A stretch of DNA of 64,000 nt, from assembly GCF_024582835.1 (NCBI RefSeq), contig NZ_CP102096.1, positions 2,542,001-2,606,000 of the forward strand. Reading direction: 5' to 3'. The position numbers were made by a program, and so were the translations under genes. Under the pieces are notes generated by a model. That model was given only the letters and a program-made list of their open reading frames with translations, was not told where the DNA came from and ran no database searches. Source of the DNA: Vibrio japonicus (GTDB lineage Bacteria > Pseudomonadota > Gammaproteobacteria > Enterobacterales > Vibrionaceae). Of the stretch, positions 36,072 through 46,357 are shown piece by piece (within the stretch, counting starts at the first letter, position 1; every line of letters begins with the position of its first letter).

Positions 36072-37898
36072 ATGCCTGACAAATTTAACATGCACGCGCC
36101 CCCTTTTGATTGCTTGGACGATGAGCAGCAGTACAGGCTCCGTTCTTCGTTGGATGTCGCCTATTTTCGGGATAAAGAGACCGTATTAACCGCAGGTAAA
36201 GAGAGCGAGCATCTGCTGGTGCTGATCAAAGGTGCGGTGGAAGAGCGTTCACAAGATGGTTCAGAGATCTTTGCCCATTACGCCAATGATGATCTATTTG
36301 ATGTGCGAGCACTGTTTGAAGGCAAAACACGACACACCTATGTGGCGCTCGAAGACACTCTCGCCTATTTACTTCCCCAATCTGTCTTCTTGGATCTCTA
36401 CAACGAAAATGGCCAATTCGCAGCCTACTTTGATAACAATTTAGCCAAACGTCAGGAGCTAATAGAAGCGGCGCAACAGCAGCAAAACCTAGCGGAATTC
36501 ATTCTGACTAAAGTCGATAAAGACATCTATCACCCAGCGATGATCCTACAACCCGACCAACCGCTGAACGAAGTCACGAAAACACTAAAATCTAACGGTA
36601 TTGATTCCGCATTAGTCAGGCTGGATGACAACGACGCTCGTCTCCAAGATGCCCCTCATGAACTGCCTTACGGCATCATCACTCGAACCAATATGCTGCA
36701 TGCCGTGATGTTAGATGACCACCCGCTCGATACGCCCGTTGGCAAAATTGCAACGTTTCCCGTGATTCACGTCGACGACGGGGATTTCTTGTTTAATGCG
36801 ATGATCAAAATGACGCGCAACCGTATGAAGCGTGTCATGGTTGCAGATGGAAAAGACGCGGTAGGCATGCTGGATATGACTCAAATCCTAAGTGCCTTCT
36901 CGACACACTCTCATGTTATCACTCTCAGCATTGCCCGCTCATCAAGCATAGAAGAGTTGGCTATCGCCTCGAATCGACAACGTCAGTTGGTCGACTCACT
37001 CTTAAACAATGGGATTCGCACTCGATTCATCATGGAGCTTATCTCTGCGGTTAATGAACAGATCATCGAAAAAGCGTTTGAATTGGTTGTCCCACCCGCG
37101 CTTCACGATCATTGCTGTCTCGTGGTTCTGGGGTCTGAAGGTCGTGGAGAGCAAATACTAAAAACCGACCAAGACAACGCACTGATCGTGAAAGACGGAC
37201 TTCACTGGCATCAATGCGAATCGGTCATGGAAAAGTTCACCCATACGTTACAGCAACTTGGTTACCCTCTTTGCCCCGGCAACGTCATGGTGAACAATCC
37301 AAAATGGGTCAAAAACCAATCAGAATGGAAAAAAACCATTACCCAATGGGCCAAAGCAACCTCTTCCGAACAAATCATGGATCTGGCGATTTTCACCGAT
37401 GCCCATGCAGTGGCAGGCAACACCGCATTGCTTGAACCCGTTAGGGAACACTTGGGTAAACTGATGCTCAATAACATGCTGGCGTTGCAAGACTTTTGTC
37501 GCCCGGCCCTCCAATTCAGCCTTCCATTGACTCTGTTTGGCAACGTAAAAAGCGACAAAGAAGGTATTGACCTAAAAAGTGGCGGTATCTTTCCAATCGT
37601 CCATGGAATAAGAACGTTGGCGCTCGAGTATGGTATCGAAGACAACAATACCTTTGAGCGTATCGAGAGCTTGCGAAAACGGAAAATACTCGAGCCAGAA
37701 ACGGCAGACAATCTAACAGAAGCGCTCAAGCTGTTTTTCAAATTACGCCTCGTACAGCAGCTGGCCAATCAACATAGCCATAATAAGATTGACTTAAAGC
37801 AGCTCGACAGAACAGAACGAGATCTTCTGCGACATAGCCTCCATGTCGTGAAAAAATTCAAACAATTCCTTGGCTATCACTACCAGATCCGAGACTGA
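36072..37898 (+). CDS. CBS/cNMP-binding protein with DUF294 nucleotidyltransferase-like domain
   Basis: The 608-residue cytosolic protein has a cyclic-nucleotide-binding-like domain (about 15-125), a CBS pair (about 155-280), a DUF294 putative nucleotidyltransferase domain (VVLGSEGRGEQILKTDQDNA, about 350-440) and a DUF294 C-terminal domain. It resembles GlnD-type sensor nucleotidyltransferases, but its target is unknown. The G-S-x6-D-x-D layout suggests the nucleotidyltransferase site is intact. An adjacent exonuclease gene begins 11 bp later, and the pair is found beside acs in many proteobacteria. Confidence 0.85.
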   Translation: MPDKFNMHAPPFDCLDDEQQYRLRSSLDVAYFRDKETVLTAGKESEHLLVLIKGAVEERSQDGSEIFAHYANDDLFDVRALFEGKTRHTYVALEDTLAYLLPQSVFLDLYNENGQFAAYFDNNLAKRQELIEAAQQQQNLAEFILTKVDKDIYHPAMILQPDQPLNEVTKTLKSNGIDSALVRLDDNDARLQDAPHELPYGIITRTNMLHAVMLDDHPLDTPVGKIATFPVIHVDDGDFLFNAMIKMTRNRMKRVMVADGKDAVGMLDMTQILSAFSTHSHVITLSIARSSSIEELAIASNRQRQLVDSLLNNGIRTRFIMELISAVNEQIIEKAFELVVPPALHDHCCLVVLGSEGRGEQILKTDQDNALIVKDGLHWHQCESVMEKFTHTLQQLGYPLCPGNVMVNNPKWVKNQSEWKKTITQWAKATSSEQIMDLAIFTDAHAVAGNTALLEPVREHLGKLMLNNMLALQDFCRPALQFSLPLTLFGNVKSDKEGIDLKSGGIFPIVHGIRTLALEYGIEDNNTFERIESLRKRKILEPETADNLTEALKLFFKLRLVQQLANQHSHNKIDLKQLDRTERDLLRHSLHVVKKFKQFLGYHYQIRD

Positions 37899-37908
37899 GG
37901 TTGATGAC

Positions 37909-38544
37909 ATGAACGCACTTCAACGATTGTACTGGTATTACAAGCTGAAAGGTTCACCCTATCGGCCTCTGTTCGCTTCTGTGCAAAAATCGGAGTACGT
38001 GTCACTGGACTGTGAAACCACCAGCTTGGACCCAAATAGGGCTGAGCTGGTGACCATTGCAGCCACTAAGATTATCGACAATCGAATCATCACCAGCAAT
38101 CCATTTGAAGTGAGGCTGAGAGCACCACAATCTTTGGACTCTAGTTCAATTAAAATCCACCAAATACGCCATCAAGACCTCGCCGATGGCATTGATGAAA
38201 AACAAGCTCTGATCAGGCTGCTCAACTTCATTGGTAATCGTCCTTTGGTGGGCTATCACATTCGCTATGACAAGAAGATCCTTGACTTAGCGTGTAAAAG
38301 ACACCTTGGCTTCCCATTGCCAAATCCTCTCATTGAAGTCAGCCAGATCTATCATGACAAACTAGAGCGCCACCTCCCTAACGCCTACTTTGATTTGAGC
38401 CTAGATGCGATCTGTAAACACCTCGATCTACCACAGCAACACAACAAGCATGACGCCTTACAAGATGCGATTTCAGCGGCTCTCGTCTACGTCCGCCTAA
38501 CAAAAGGTGATCTGCCTAGCTTAAATTTGCCTTATTCACGTTAG
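37909..38544 (+). CDS. DEDD 3'-5' exonuclease (DnaQ/epsilon-like)
   Basis: The protein has 211 residues from the ATG at 37909, chosen for its GAGG ribosome site; the longer frame overlaps the upstream gene. Exonuclease motifs are DCETTSLDP (DxE), GYHIRYDKKILD and NKHDALQDA (DEDDh type). It is translationally linked to the DUF294 gene by an 11-bp gap, so the two probably act together. The substrate is not known. It is not the replicative epsilon subunit, which is encoded elsewhere with rnhA. Confidence 0.88.
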   Translation: MNALQRLYWYYKLKGSPYRPLFASVQKSEYVSLDCETTSLDPNRAELVTIAATKIIDNRIITSNPFEVRLRAPQSLDSSSIKIHQIRHQDLADGIDEKQALIRLLNFIGNRPLVGYHIRYDKKILDLACKRHLGFPLPNPLIEVSQIYHDKLERHLPNAYFDLSLDAICKHLDLPQQHNKHDALQDAISAALVYVRLTKGDLPSLNLPYSR

Positions 38545-38651
38545 ACGTCCTATCGATCAAACTCTCAATTTCAGACATAAAGAACTAATTTTTAAGCAAA
38601 AAGACCCCTATCATCCTAAAGTCTAATTGTCGAATCCGACCCTGTGCTGGA

Positions 38652-38697
38652 AAGTTATAGACATAGGGATTTTGTATAACTTAAATCGTTTTAAACG
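38652..38697 (+). promoter_or_regulatory. Candidate regulatory repeats in the acs promoter region
   Basis: AAGTTATA (38652-38659) and TATAACTT (38675-38682) are perfect inverted arms 15 bp apart. CGTTTTAAACG (38687-38697) is a second small palindrome. They lie 56-101 bp before the acs ATG, suitable for binding CrbR or CRP, but no known consensus was matched. Confidence 0.35.
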
Positions 38698-38752
38698 GAC
38701 ACCAGCTTCATTTCACCGACACCGGCTGAAACGAAGCGCAAGGAGAGAAGCA

Positions 38753-40702
38753 ATGAGTGAAGCCCATATTTATCCGGTAAAAGAGAACATCAAAGCAAAC
38801 ACGCACGCGGATAATGACACCTACCTAGCCATGTACGAGCAGTCTGTGAAAAACCCAGAAGGATTCTGGAGCGAGCACGGAAAGATTGTTGATTGGATCA
38901 AGCCGTTCACTAAAGTGAAAAGCACTTCATTTGACACTGGCCACGTTGATATTCGCTGGTTCGAAGATGGCACACTCAACGTTTCTGCAAACTGTATCGA
39001 CCGTCATCTAGCAGAGCGCGGTGACGAAGTTGCTATCATTTGGGAAGGCGACGACCCATCAGACGACAAAACACTGACTTTCAACGAACTGCACAAAGAA
39101 GTGTGCCGTTTCTCTAACGCGCTGAAAGAGCAAGGCGTACGCAAAGGCGATGTGGTTTGTCTATATATGCCAATGGTACCGGAAGCGGCTGTCGCTATGC
39201 TGGCATGTACCCGTATCGGTGCGGTTCACACGGTCGTGTTCGGTGGTTTCTCACCAGAAGCGCTTTCAGGCCGTATCATTGACTCAGATGCAAAAATTGT
39301 TATCACTGCAGACGAAGGTCTACGTGGTGGTCGCGCAGTTCCACTGAAGAAAAACGTCGATGAAGCACTGACCAACCCAGAAGTAAAAACCATTAATAAA
39401 GTAATCGTTCTTCAGCGCACTGGTGGTGATGTTGAGTGGCACGAGCACCGCGATGTTTGGTGGCACGAAGCAACTGCAAACGTATCTGACAACTGCCCAC
39501 CAGAAGAAATGAAAGCAGAAGATCCGCTATTCATTCTTTACACCTCTGGGTCTACTGGTAAGCCAAAAGGTGTTCTACACACCACAGGTGGCTACCTAGT
39601 GTACGCTACCATGACCTTTAAGTACGTATTTGACTACCAACCAGGTGACACCTTCTGGTGTACTGCGGATGTGGGTTGGATTACTGGTCACACATACCTG
39701 ATTTACGGTCCACTAGCGAACGGCGCGAAAACGATTCTGTTTGAAGGTGTGCCAACTTACCCTTCAACAGCTCGCATGAGTGAAGTCGTCGACAAACACC
39801 AAGTCAGCATTCTTTACACTGCACCAACAGCGATTCGTGCATTAATGGCAAAAGGTGACGAAGCTATTCAAGGCACCTCACGTCAAAGCCTACGCGTGAT
39901 GGGCTCGGTAGGTGAGCCAATCAACCCTGAAGCGTGGGAGTGGTACTACAAAACCATCGGTGAAGAAAAATCCCCTATCGTGGATACTTGGTGGCAAACT
40001 GAAACTGGCGGCATCTTGATTACGCCACTGCCAGGTGCAACTGAGCTGAAACCAGGTTCTGCAACACGTCCATTCTTTGGCGTACAACCAGCATTGGTTG
40101 ATAACATGGGCAACGTTATTGACGGCGCGACAGAAGGTAACCTTGTTATTCTAGATTCGTGGCCAGGTCAGATGCGTACAGTTTACGGTGACCACGACCG
40201 CTTTGAACAGACGTACTTCTCAACCTTCAAAGGCATGTACTTTACAGGTGACGGTGCACGCCGTGATGAAGATGGCTACTACTGGATCACAGGCCGTGTA
40301 GATGACGTACTGAACGTATCGGGTCACCGTATGGGTACGGCAGAAATTGAATCTGCGCTAGTGGCACACCATAAGATTGCCGAAGCGGCGATTGTAGGTA
40401 TTCCTCACGACATCAAAGGCCAAGCGATTTATGCTTACATCACGCTAAACGATGGTGAGTTCCCATCTGCAGAACTTCACAAAGAAGTGAAAGACTGGGT
40501 TCGTAAAGAGATCGGTCCAATCGCTACGCCAGACGTTCTGCACTGGACAGACTCTCTACCGAAGACTCGTTCAGGTAAGATCATGCGTCGTATCCTACGT
40601 AAGATTGCAACAGGTGATACCAGCAACCTAGGCGACACTTCAACGCTGGCAGACCCAAGCGTGGTTGATAAGCTGATTGCCGAAAAAGCCGAGCTTGTTT
40701 AA
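38753..40702 (+). CDS. acs: Acetyl-CoA synthetase (AMP-forming)
   Basis: The protein has 649 residues from the ATG at 38753, with an AAGGAGAG ribosome site and N-terminus [12 protein letters not shown]; the longer frame from 38627 has no such site. The adenylate-forming signature [12 protein letters not shown] lies near residues 263-274. The acetylation-regulated Lys609 (PKTRSGK) aligns with Salmonella/E. coli Lys609. It activates acetate to acetyl-CoA via acetyl-AMP. Regulation by CrbRS is known in V. cholerae, and crbS is about 4.4 kb away. Confidence 0.97.
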   Translation: MSEAHIYPVKENIKANTHADNDTYLAMYEQSVKNPEGFWSEHGKIVDWIKPFTKVKSTSFDTGHVDIRWFEDGTLNVSANCIDRHLAERGDEVAIIWEGDDPSDDKTLTFNELHKEVCRFSNALKEQGVRKGDVVCLYMPMVPEAAVAMLACTRIGAVHTVVFGGFSPEALSGRIIDSDAKIVITADEGLRGGRAVPLKKNVDEALTNPEVKTINKVIVLQRTGGDVEWHEHRDVWWHEATANVSDNCPPEEMKAEDPLFILYTSGSTGKPKGVLHTTGGYLVYATMTFKYVFDYQPGDTFWCTADVGWITGHTYLIYGPLANGAKTILFEGVPTYPSTARMSEVVDKHQVSILYTAPTAIRALMAKGDEAIQGTSRQSLRVMGSVGEPINPEAWEWYYKTIGEEKSPIVDTWWQTETGGILITPLPGATELKPGSATRPFFGVQPALVDNMGNVIDGATEGNLVILDSWPGQMRTVYGDHDRFEQTYFSTFKGMYFTGDGARRDEDGYYWITGRVDDVLNVSGHRMGTAEIESALVAHHKIAEAAIVGIPHDIKGQAIYAYITLNDGEFPSAELHKEVKDWVRKEIGPIATPDVLHWTDSLPKTRSGKIMRRILRKIATGDTSNLGDTSTLADPSVVDKLIAEKAELV

Positions 40703-40720
40703 AGCAACAACATGAACAAA

Positions 40721-40750
40721 AGCCGTCACATTCGTGGCGGCTTTTTCGTT
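40721..40750 (+). terminator. Terminator of acs
   Basis: AAGCCGTCAC-ATTC-GTGGCGGCTT is a 10-bp stem with one G-U pair and a T-tail. Confidence 0.88.
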
Positions 40751-40852
40751 TATAGCGAAACAAAATTAGCCACACGCAAAGAGCGGCTATTACCGTTTTT
40801 GTTATCTTGGTTACAAAAATTCCGCCCTAGGCTGGGAGATTAGACCAGTAAA

Positions 40853-40883
40853 TTGCTGCTAAATGCGCTGAATTAGCTATAAT
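40853..40883 (+). promoter_or_regulatory. Possible promoter of aroQ-accBC
   Basis: A perfect TATAAT (40878-40883) follows TTGCTG with a long 19-bp spacer. The -10 box is convincing, the -35 box less so. It lies about 110 bp before aroQ. Confidence 0.4.
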
Positions 40884-40994
40884 CTGGGTCTATTTCAAAG
40901 ATTCAGCCTAATTTTTCACAATGAAACCATGCTGAGTCAGCGATAATATGGGAATATTCTAGTTCGTATCATGAAATAGGAAGATAGCGACACA

Positions 40995-41444
40995 ATGACA
41001 GCAAAATTACGCATTCTTGTCTTAAATGGTCCTAATCTCAACCTGTTAGGTCTTCGTGAACCCGCACATTACGGTTCTCAAACCCTAACACAGATTATCG
41101 ACTCACTCACTGAACAGGCGCTAAATGCGGGCGTCGAACTTGAGCATTTACAGTCTAATCGAGAGTACGAACTGATTGAAAAGATCCACGCAGCTTATGG
41201 CAACGTGGATTTTATCATTATTAACCCAGCAGCGTTCACTCATACCAGTGTCGCTCTGCGTGACGCACTGTTAGGCGTTGCTATCCCATTTATCGAAGTA
41301 CATCTTTCGAATGTACATGCCCGTGAGCCTTTCCGTCACCACTCGTACCTGTCTGATAAAGCAGAAGGCGTGATTTGCGGATTGGGTGCTCAAGGTTACG
41401 AATTTGCTTTGTCTGCTGCCATTACTAAACTTCAGGCACAGTAA
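40995..41444 (+). CDS. aroQ: 3-Dehydroquinate dehydratase, type II
   Basis: The 149-residue enzyme catalyses the third shikimate-pathway step. The family N-terminus [16 protein letters not shown], the mobile catalytic loop REPAHYG and [16 protein letters not shown] are present. It forms dodecamers. It is placed just before accB, an order conserved in gammaproteobacteria. A weak hairpin separates the two. Confidence 0.96.
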   Translation: MTAKLRILVLNGPNLNLLGLREPAHYGSQTLTQIIDSLTEQALNAGVELEHLQSNREYELIEKIHAAYGNVDFIIINPAAFTHTSVALRDALLGVAIPFIEVHLSNVHAREPFRHHSYLSDKAEGVICGLGAQGYEFALSAAITKLQAQ

Positions 41445-41458
41445 CAACACACACTCTG

Positions 41459-41475
41459 CAGCCCTATTGGGGCTG
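41459..41475 (+). terminator. Weak hairpin between aroQ and accB
   Basis: CAGCCC-TATTG-GGGCTG is a 6-bp GC-rich stem followed by only a short T-rich tail. It may attenuate rather than end transcription. Confidence 0.45.
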
Positions 41476-41506
41476 TCTTATTCACAAGATAAAAGAGAAA
41501 GAAAAG

Positions 41507-41971
41507 ATGGATATCCGTAAAATCAAGAAGCTTATCGAACTAGTTGAAGAGTCTGGCATTGCTGAGCTAGAAATCTCTGAAGGTGAAGAGTCGGTACGAA
41601 TCAGTCGTAATGGCCCAGTAGCAGCACCTGCTCCAGTTCAATATGCGGCAGCGCCTGTAGCTCCGGCTCCTGTTGCAGCAGTAGCTCCAGCGGCAGCACC
41701 TGCTCCAGCAGAAGCGGCGGCACCTGCAGTACCAGCAGGCCACCAAGTTCTTTCTCCAATGGTAGGTACTTTCTACCGTTCTCCAAGCCCAGACGCGAAA
41801 GCATTCGTAGAAGTTGGTCAATCTGTAAAAGCTGGCGAGACACTATGTATCGTTGAAGCAATGAAGATGATGAACCAAATCGAAGCTGACAAATCTGGTG
41901 TTGTTACCGCTATCCTAGTTGAAGATGGTCAAGCAGTTGAATTCGACCAACCACTTGTTGTTATCGAATAA
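41507..41971 (+). CDS. accB: Biotin carboxyl carrier protein of acetyl-CoA carboxylase
   Basis: The 154-residue protein has an N-terminal helix, an alanine/proline-rich flexible linker (about residues 36-80), and a C-terminal biotinyl domain. The biotin is attached to Lys120 in [10 protein letters not shown] by BirA, whose gene is also in this window. It starts the operon pair accBC, 15 bp before accC. Confidence 0.97.
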   Translation: MDIRKIKKLIELVEESGIAELEISEGEESVRISRNGPVAAPAPVQYAAAPVAPAPVAAVAPAAAPAPAEAAAPAVPAGHQVLSPMVGTFYRSPSPDAKAFVEVGQSVKAGETLCIVEAMKMMNQIEADKSGVVTAILVEDGQAVEFDQPLVVIE

Positions 41972-41986
41972 TAGAGGCCCTCTCTT

Positions 41987-43330
41987 ATGCTAGATAAAGT
42001 AGTCATCGCGAACCGAGGTGAAATTGCACTTCGTATTCTTCGCGCTTGTAAAGAATTAGGTATTAAGACCGTAGCAGTACACTCTACTGCTGACCGCGAT
42101 CTTAAACACGTACTGCTAGCGGACGAAACTGTGTGTATCGGTCCTGCTCGTGGTATTGATAGCTACCTGAACATCCCACGCATCATTTCAGCAGCTGAAG
42201 TAACAGGTGCTGTGGCGATCCACCCAGGTTACGGCTTCCTATCAGAGAACGCAGATTTCGCAGAGCAAGTTGAGCGCAGTGGCTTTATCTTTGTTGGCCC
42301 TAAAGCGGACACTATCCGCATAATGGGTGACAAAGTGTCTGCAATCACAGCAATGAAGAAAGCTGGCGTTCCTTGTGTACCAGGCTCTGATGGTCCACTT
42401 GATAACGACGAGACAAAAAACAAAGCGCACGCTAAACGCATCGGTTACCCAGTGATCATCAAAGCATCTGGTGGCGGCGGCGGTCGTGGTATGCGCGTAG
42501 TGCGCAGCGAAGCAGACCTGACCCAAGCCATTGCGATGACGCGTGCGGAAGCGAAAGCAGCGTTCAACAACGACATGGTTTACATGGAAAAATTCCTAGA
42601 AAACCCACGTCACGTTGAAGTACAGGTAATCGCTGATGGTCAAGGTAGTGCAATCCACCTAGGTGAACGTGACTGTTCAATGCAGCGTCGTCACCAGAAA
42701 GTGGTTGAAGAAGCGCCAGCTCCAGGTATCACAGAAGAGATGCGTAAGTACATCGGTGAACGTTGTACTCGTGCATGTCTAGAGATTGGTTACCGCGGCG
42801 CAGGTACGTTCGAATTCCTATACGAGAACGGTGAGTTCTACTTCATCGAAATGAACACTCGTATCCAGGTAGAGCACCCAGTAACAGAAATGGTAACGGG
42901 CGTTGACCTAATCAAAGAACAGCTACGTGTTGCAGCAGGCCAACCTCTGTCGTTCACTCAAGACGACATCAAGATCCGCGGCCATGCCATCGAATGTCGT
43001 ATCAACGCAGAAGATCCTGAACGCTTCCTACCTTCACCGGGTAAGATCGAGCGTTTCCACTCTCCAGGCGGTATGGGTGTTCGTTGGGAATCGCACATCT
43101 ACACAGGCTACACAGTGCCACCTCACTACGATTCAATGATCGGTAAGCTGATCACGTTCGGTGAAAACCGTGATGTTGCGATCGCACGTATGAAGAACGC
43201 TCTTGGCGAGATGATTGTTGAAGGCATCAAAACAAACGTGCCTCTACAAGTGTCAATCATGAATGACGAAAACTTCCAACACGGCGGTACCAACATTCAT
43301 TATCTAGAGAAAAAACTCGGTCTTCAGTAA
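41987..43330 (+). CDS. accC: Biotin carboxylase subunit of acetyl-CoA carboxylase
   Basis: The 447-residue ATP-grasp enzyme carboxylates the biotin of AccB using bicarbonate and ATP. The N-terminal [17 protein letters not shown], the glycine-rich ATP lid [12 protein letters not shown], and [14 protein letters not shown] are all present, and length matches E. coli AccC (449). It is co-transcribed with accB. Confidence 0.98.
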   Translation: MLDKVVIANRGEIALRILRACKELGIKTVAVHSTADRDLKHVLLADETVCIGPARGIDSYLNIPRIISAAEVTGAVAIHPGYGFLSENADFAEQVERSGFIFVGPKADTIRIMGDKVSAITAMKKAGVPCVPGSDGPLDNDETKNKAHAKRIGYPVIIKASGGGGGRGMRVVRSEADLTQAIAMTRAEAKAAFNNDMVYMEKFLENPRHVEVQVIADGQGSAIHLGERDCSMQRRHQKVVEEAPAPGITEEMRKYIGERCTRACLEIGYRGAGTFEFLYENGEFYFIEMNTRIQVEHPVTEMVTGVDLIKEQLRVAAGQPLSFTQDDIKIRGHAIECRINAEDPERFLPSPGKIERFHSPGGMGVRWESHIYTGYTVPPHYDSMIGKLITFGENRDVAIARMKNALGEMIVEGIKTNVPLQVSIMNDENFQHGGTNIHYLEKKLGLQ

Positions 43331-43350
43331 TTCTTAGCTGAATCCAATCA

Positions 43351-43382
43351 AAATGCTCACTTCGGTGGGCATTTTTTCTTTT
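43351..43382 (+). terminator. Terminator of accBC
   Basis: AAATGCTCAC-TTCG-GTGGGCATTT has a stable UUCG tetraloop and a T-run. Confidence 0.92.
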
Positions 43383-43506
43383 GGGCAACATTTTTGGTTT
43401 TGAATGCCATTTTTAGTTTTGCATACGAACGATACTCAAATAATGAGCTCAGTTCTGCTACACTCACCGCCAATCAATATTTAATCATCTAAGAGAGCAC
43501 ATACTC

Positions 43507-44394
43507 ATGCCTTGGATTCAAATCAAACTCAACGCGACCAATGAAAACGCTGAACCAATCGGCGACATGCTTATGGAAGAGACTGGTGCGCTGTCTGTCA
43601 CCTTTTTAGACGCGCAAGATACGCCTGTATTCGAACCTTTGCCTGGCGAAACTCGCTTGTGGGGTGATACTGACATTCTGGCACTGTATGACGCTGAAGC
43701 GGATACAAGCTTCATCCTTGATCAAATCAAAGCAAGCGGAATGCTAACGCAAGATTTCGCGTACAAAGTCGAGCAGCTTGAAGACAAAGACTGGGAACGC
43801 GAGTGGATGGAAAACTTCCACCCGATGAAATTTGGTGAGCGTCTATGGATCTGTCCAAGCTGGCGTGACGTACCAGACCCGGATGCCATCAATGTTATGC
43901 TCGATCCTGGCCTAGCGTTTGGTACAGGGACTCACCCTACTACAGCACTTTGTCTTGAGTGGCTGGAAAGCCTAGACCTTGCAGGCAAGACGGTGATCGA
44001 TTTTGGCTGTGGCTCAGGAATCCTAGCGATCGCAGCGATCAAACTTGGCGCAGAAAAAGTTATCGGGATCGACATCGATCCTCAGGCTCTACTCGCGTCA
44101 AAAGAGAATGCAAAACGCAATGGTGTGGTCGATAAACTGGAAGTGTACCTACCTCAAGATCAACCTGAAGGTTTAATCGCAGATGTGGTAGTTGCCAACA
44201 TTTTGGCAGGCCCACTTCGTGAACTTTCACCTATTATTAAGTCTCTCGTTAAGCCAAATGGCGAGCTCGCTATGTCGGGTGTTTTGGATACGCAAGCTGA
44301 AGATGTTGCAAACTATTACCGTGATGAGCTTCACATTGATCCTATCAAAGAGCAAAGTGAATGGTGTCGCATCTCGGGTCGCAAGCAAGGCTAG
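43507..44394 (+). CDS. prmA: Ribosomal protein L11 methyltransferase
   Basis: The 295-residue SAM-dependent enzyme trimethylates ribosomal protein L11. An N-terminal L11-binding domain ([16 protein letters not shown]) precedes the Rossmann methyltransferase domain with motif [16 protein letters not shown] (about 163-177) and [10 protein letters not shown]. Length matches E. coli PrmA (293). The gene lies between accBC and dusB-fis, as in E. coli. Confidence 0.97.
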   Translation: MPWIQIKLNATNENAEPIGDMLMEETGALSVTFLDAQDTPVFEPLPGETRLWGDTDILALYDAEADTSFILDQIKASGMLTQDFAYKVEQLEDKDWEREWMENFHPMKFGERLWICPSWRDVPDPDAINVMLDPGLAFGTGTHPTTALCLEWLESLDLAGKTVIDFGCGSGILAIAAIKLGAEKVIGIDIDPQALLASKENAKRNGVVDKLEVYLPQDQPEGLIADVVVANILAGPLRELSPIIKSLVKPNGELAMSGVLDTQAEDVANYYRDELHIDPIKEQSEWCRISGRKQG

Positions 44395-44469
44395 ATAAGA
44401 CTTTCAGCCCTAATTGACTGAAATTCATGCAATTTACAAAAACAAATTGTAAATGCTCAAATATTAGTC

Positions 44470-44505
44470 TTTTCACGCAGTGAAAAAATGCGTAAAATGC
44501 GCGCC
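44470..44505 (+). promoter_or_regulatory. Probable dusB-fis promoter with GC-rich discriminator
   Basis: TTTTCA and TAAAAT are separated by 17 bp and followed by GCGCGCCC, a GC-rich discriminator typical of stringently controlled promoters such as E. coli fis. The -35 lies within a perfect repeat TTTTCAC-GCA-GTGAAAA (44470-44486). Confidence 0.65.
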
Positions 44506-44533
44506 CTTGCTGGTGCTAAGCTGTGAAGACATT

Positions 44534-45502
44534 TTGAAAATCGGAAACTACCAACTTAAGAATAATCTCATCGTTGCCCCTATGGCAGGTGTGACTGATA
44601 GACCGTTCCGTGAGTTGTGCCTCCGCTATGGTGCAGGTATGGCCGTCAGTGAAATGATGTCCGCTAATCCTAAACTATGGAAAACGTCTAAATCGAAACA
44701 ACGCATGGTGCATGAAGGCGAATCGGGCATTCGCTCTGTACAAATTGCAGGTTCCGATCCACAGCTTATGGCTGACGCAGCTCAGTTCAGTGTTGAGAAC
44801 GGTGCGCAAATCATCGATATCAACATGGGTTGCCCAGCAAAGAAAGTGAATAAGAAGCTAGCCGGCTCTGCATTACTAAAGTATCCAGACATTATCGAAG
44901 ATGTACTGAAAGCCGTAGTCAATGCAGTAGACGTTCCTGTGACGTTAAAAACCCGTACTGGCTGGGATACAGAAAACAAAAACTGTGTCCAAATCGCTAA
45001 ATTAGCCGAAGACTGCGGCATACAGGCTCTTGCTCTGCACGGCAGGACAAAAGCATGTATGTACAAAGGTGAGGCCGAATATGACAGCATTAAAGCGGTG
45101 AAAGAGGCAATCTCAATTCCGGTTATCGCTAACGGTGATATTGATAGCCCAGAGAAAGCCAAATATGTACTGGAATACACCGGTGCAGACGCTTTAATGA
45201 TCGGGCGACCTGCCCAGGGTCGTCCTTGGATTTTCCAGGAAATCCAACACTTTTTGGAAAACGGCACCACAATGCCTGAGCCTCCTGTTGAGGAAGTAAA
45301 GGGCATTATGTTAGGTCATGTGAACGCTCTCCATGATTTTTATGGCGAGTATTTAGGTCCACGAATCGCGCGCAAGCACGTGGGTTGGTATCTAAAAGAG
45401 CATGAGCAAGCGAGTGAGTTTCGCCGTACCTTCAACGCTATCGACGCAGCCGAGCTGCAACTTGAGGCGTTAGAGGGTTATTTTGATAACGTTGCATCAT
45501 AA
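44534..45502 (+). CDS. dusB: tRNA-dihydrouridine synthase B
   Basis: The protein has 322 residues from the TTG at 44534. This start gives the family N-terminus [22 protein letters not shown], whereas the frame from 44480 would begin inside the promoter. The FMN-binding TIM barrel has the catalytic Cys in [14 protein letters not shown] [16 protein letters not shown] and GNGDI-like VIANGDIDS. It reduces U17 (and related positions) in tRNA. It is the first gene of the dusB-fis operon. The ribosome site is weak, perhaps lowering expression relative to fis. Confidence 0.95.
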   Translation: MKIGNYQLKNNLIVAPMAGVTDRPFRELCLRYGAGMAVSEMMSANPKLWKTSKSKQRMVHEGESGIRSVQIAGSDPQLMADAAQFSVENGAQIIDINMGCPAKKVNKKLAGSALLKYPDIIEDVLKAVVNAVDVPVTLKTRTGWDTENKNCVQIAKLAEDCGIQALALHGRTKACMYKGEAEYDSIKAVKEAISIPVIANGDIDSPEKAKYVLEYTGADALMIGRPAQGRPWIFQEIQHFLENGTTMPEPPVEEVKGIMLGHVNALHDFYGEYLGPRIARKHVGWYLKEHEQASEFRRTFNAIDAAELQLEALEGYFDNVAS

Positions 45503-45525
45503 TTAAGAGAAGAGCTAGACCGAAT

Positions 45526-45822
45526 ATGTTCGAACAAAATCTGACTTCAGAAGCATTAACAGTAACTACAGTAACGTCACAAGACCAAATTACTCAGAAG
45601 CCTTTACGTGACTCTGTTAAAGCATCTCTTAAAAACTACTTGGCTCAATTAAACGGCCAAGAAGTAACAGAGCTATACGAATTAGTTCTAGCTGAAGTTG
45701 AACAGCCACTACTAGATACCATCATGCAATACACTCGCGGTAACCAAACTCGCGCAGCAACTATGATGGGTATCAACCGCGGTACTCTTCGCAAAAAACT
45801 TAAGAAATACGGCATGAACTAA
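45526..45822 (+). CDS. fis: Nucleoid protein Fis (factor for inversion stimulation)
   Basis: The 98-residue protein (the exact E. coli length) has the C-terminal [26 protein letters not shown], here noted as residues about 74-96, nearly identical to E. coli. The N-terminal beta-hairpin arms activate site-specific recombinases. Fis bends DNA, activates rRNA promoters in early growth and, in vibrios, takes part in quorum-sensing control. It starts 24 bp after dusB. Confidence 0.98.
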   Translation: MFEQNLTSEALTVTTVTSQDQITQKPLRDSVKASLKNYLAQLNGQEVTELYELVLAEVEQPLLDTIMQYTRGNQTRAATMMGINRGTLRKKLKKYGMN

Positions 45823-45850
45823 TCATTCTGACGTAGATTCTTTCTAGAAT

Positions 45851-45883
45851 AAGCCGAGCTCAGCAATGAACTCGGCTTTTTCT
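45851..45883 (+). terminator. Terminator of dusB-fis
   Basis: AAGCCGAG and CTCGGCTT form a perfect 8-bp stem over a 12-nt loop, then a T-run. Confidence 0.88.
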
Positions 45884-46288
45884 TTATTCACTCGCCAACG
45901 CTTCCAGAATTGAGCAGTGACTTGCATCATCATCCACTTCCCCACAACATGCGTCGTTTATCTTTCTCAACGCATTACGTATGCGGGTCAACTCCGCAAT
46001 CTTTTCATCAATTAATACCAACTTGGCCGTGGTGATCGATTTCACCTCCGCACAGCTATGCTCCGTCGCTTCTAGCTTAATCTCAAGCAGCTCTTTGATT
46101 TCTTCCAAACTCAGACCTAAATCCTTCGCTTTGAGTATAAAACCGACTTGTTTTTGGTTTTCTTCATCATACAAACGATAGCCAGACTCATTGCGTCCTG
46201 CTGGCTTTATAAGCTGATTTTTCTCATAAAATCGCAGTGTATCGGCGGTGATACCACACCGTTTTGCCAGTTCACCTATCAGGAACAT
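45884..46288 (-). CDS. zntR: Zn(II)-responsive MerR-family regulator ZntR
   Basis: The protein has 134 residues from the ATG at 46288, which has an AAGGAGAG ribosome site; the longer frame starts within the promoter region. The MerR HTH MFLIGELAKRCGITADTL is followed by a dimerisation helix. Zinc ligands Cys79, Cys114, Cys115, His124 and Cys125 match those of E. coli ZntR (C79, C114, C115, H119, C124). It activates zinc efflux genes, normally zntA, which is not in this window. It is divergent from purH. Confidence 0.92.
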   Translation of the reverse strand: MFLIGELAKRCGITADTLRFYEKNQLIKPAGRNESGYRLYDEENQKQVGFILKAKDLGLSLEEIKELLEIKLEATEHSCAEVKSITTAKLVLIDEKIAELTRIRNALRKINDACCGEVDDDASHCSILEALASE

Positions 46289-46357
46289 AACTCTCCTTAT
46301 TAACCATCTCGTTACTTTTAAAGGTAAAAATTGAGTTTTTTGCAATTATTTATGCGA

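Noticed and set aside
35923..36189. 88-residue ORF overlapping the start of the DUF294 gene
   Set aside because: It is out of frame with the conserved protein and has no recognised domain or good ribosome site.
37262..37768. 168-residue antisense ORF over the DUF294 gene
   Set aside because: It is a shadow of the serine- and arginine-rich complement of a conserved domain.
41600..41750. Repeat array in the alanine/proline codons of accB
   Set aside because: It is the coding signature of the normal flexible linker of BCCP, not a CRISPR or tandem-repeat locus.
44782..45306. 174-residue antisense ORF over dusB
   Set aside because: It lies opposite a conserved gene without a promoter or ribosome site.
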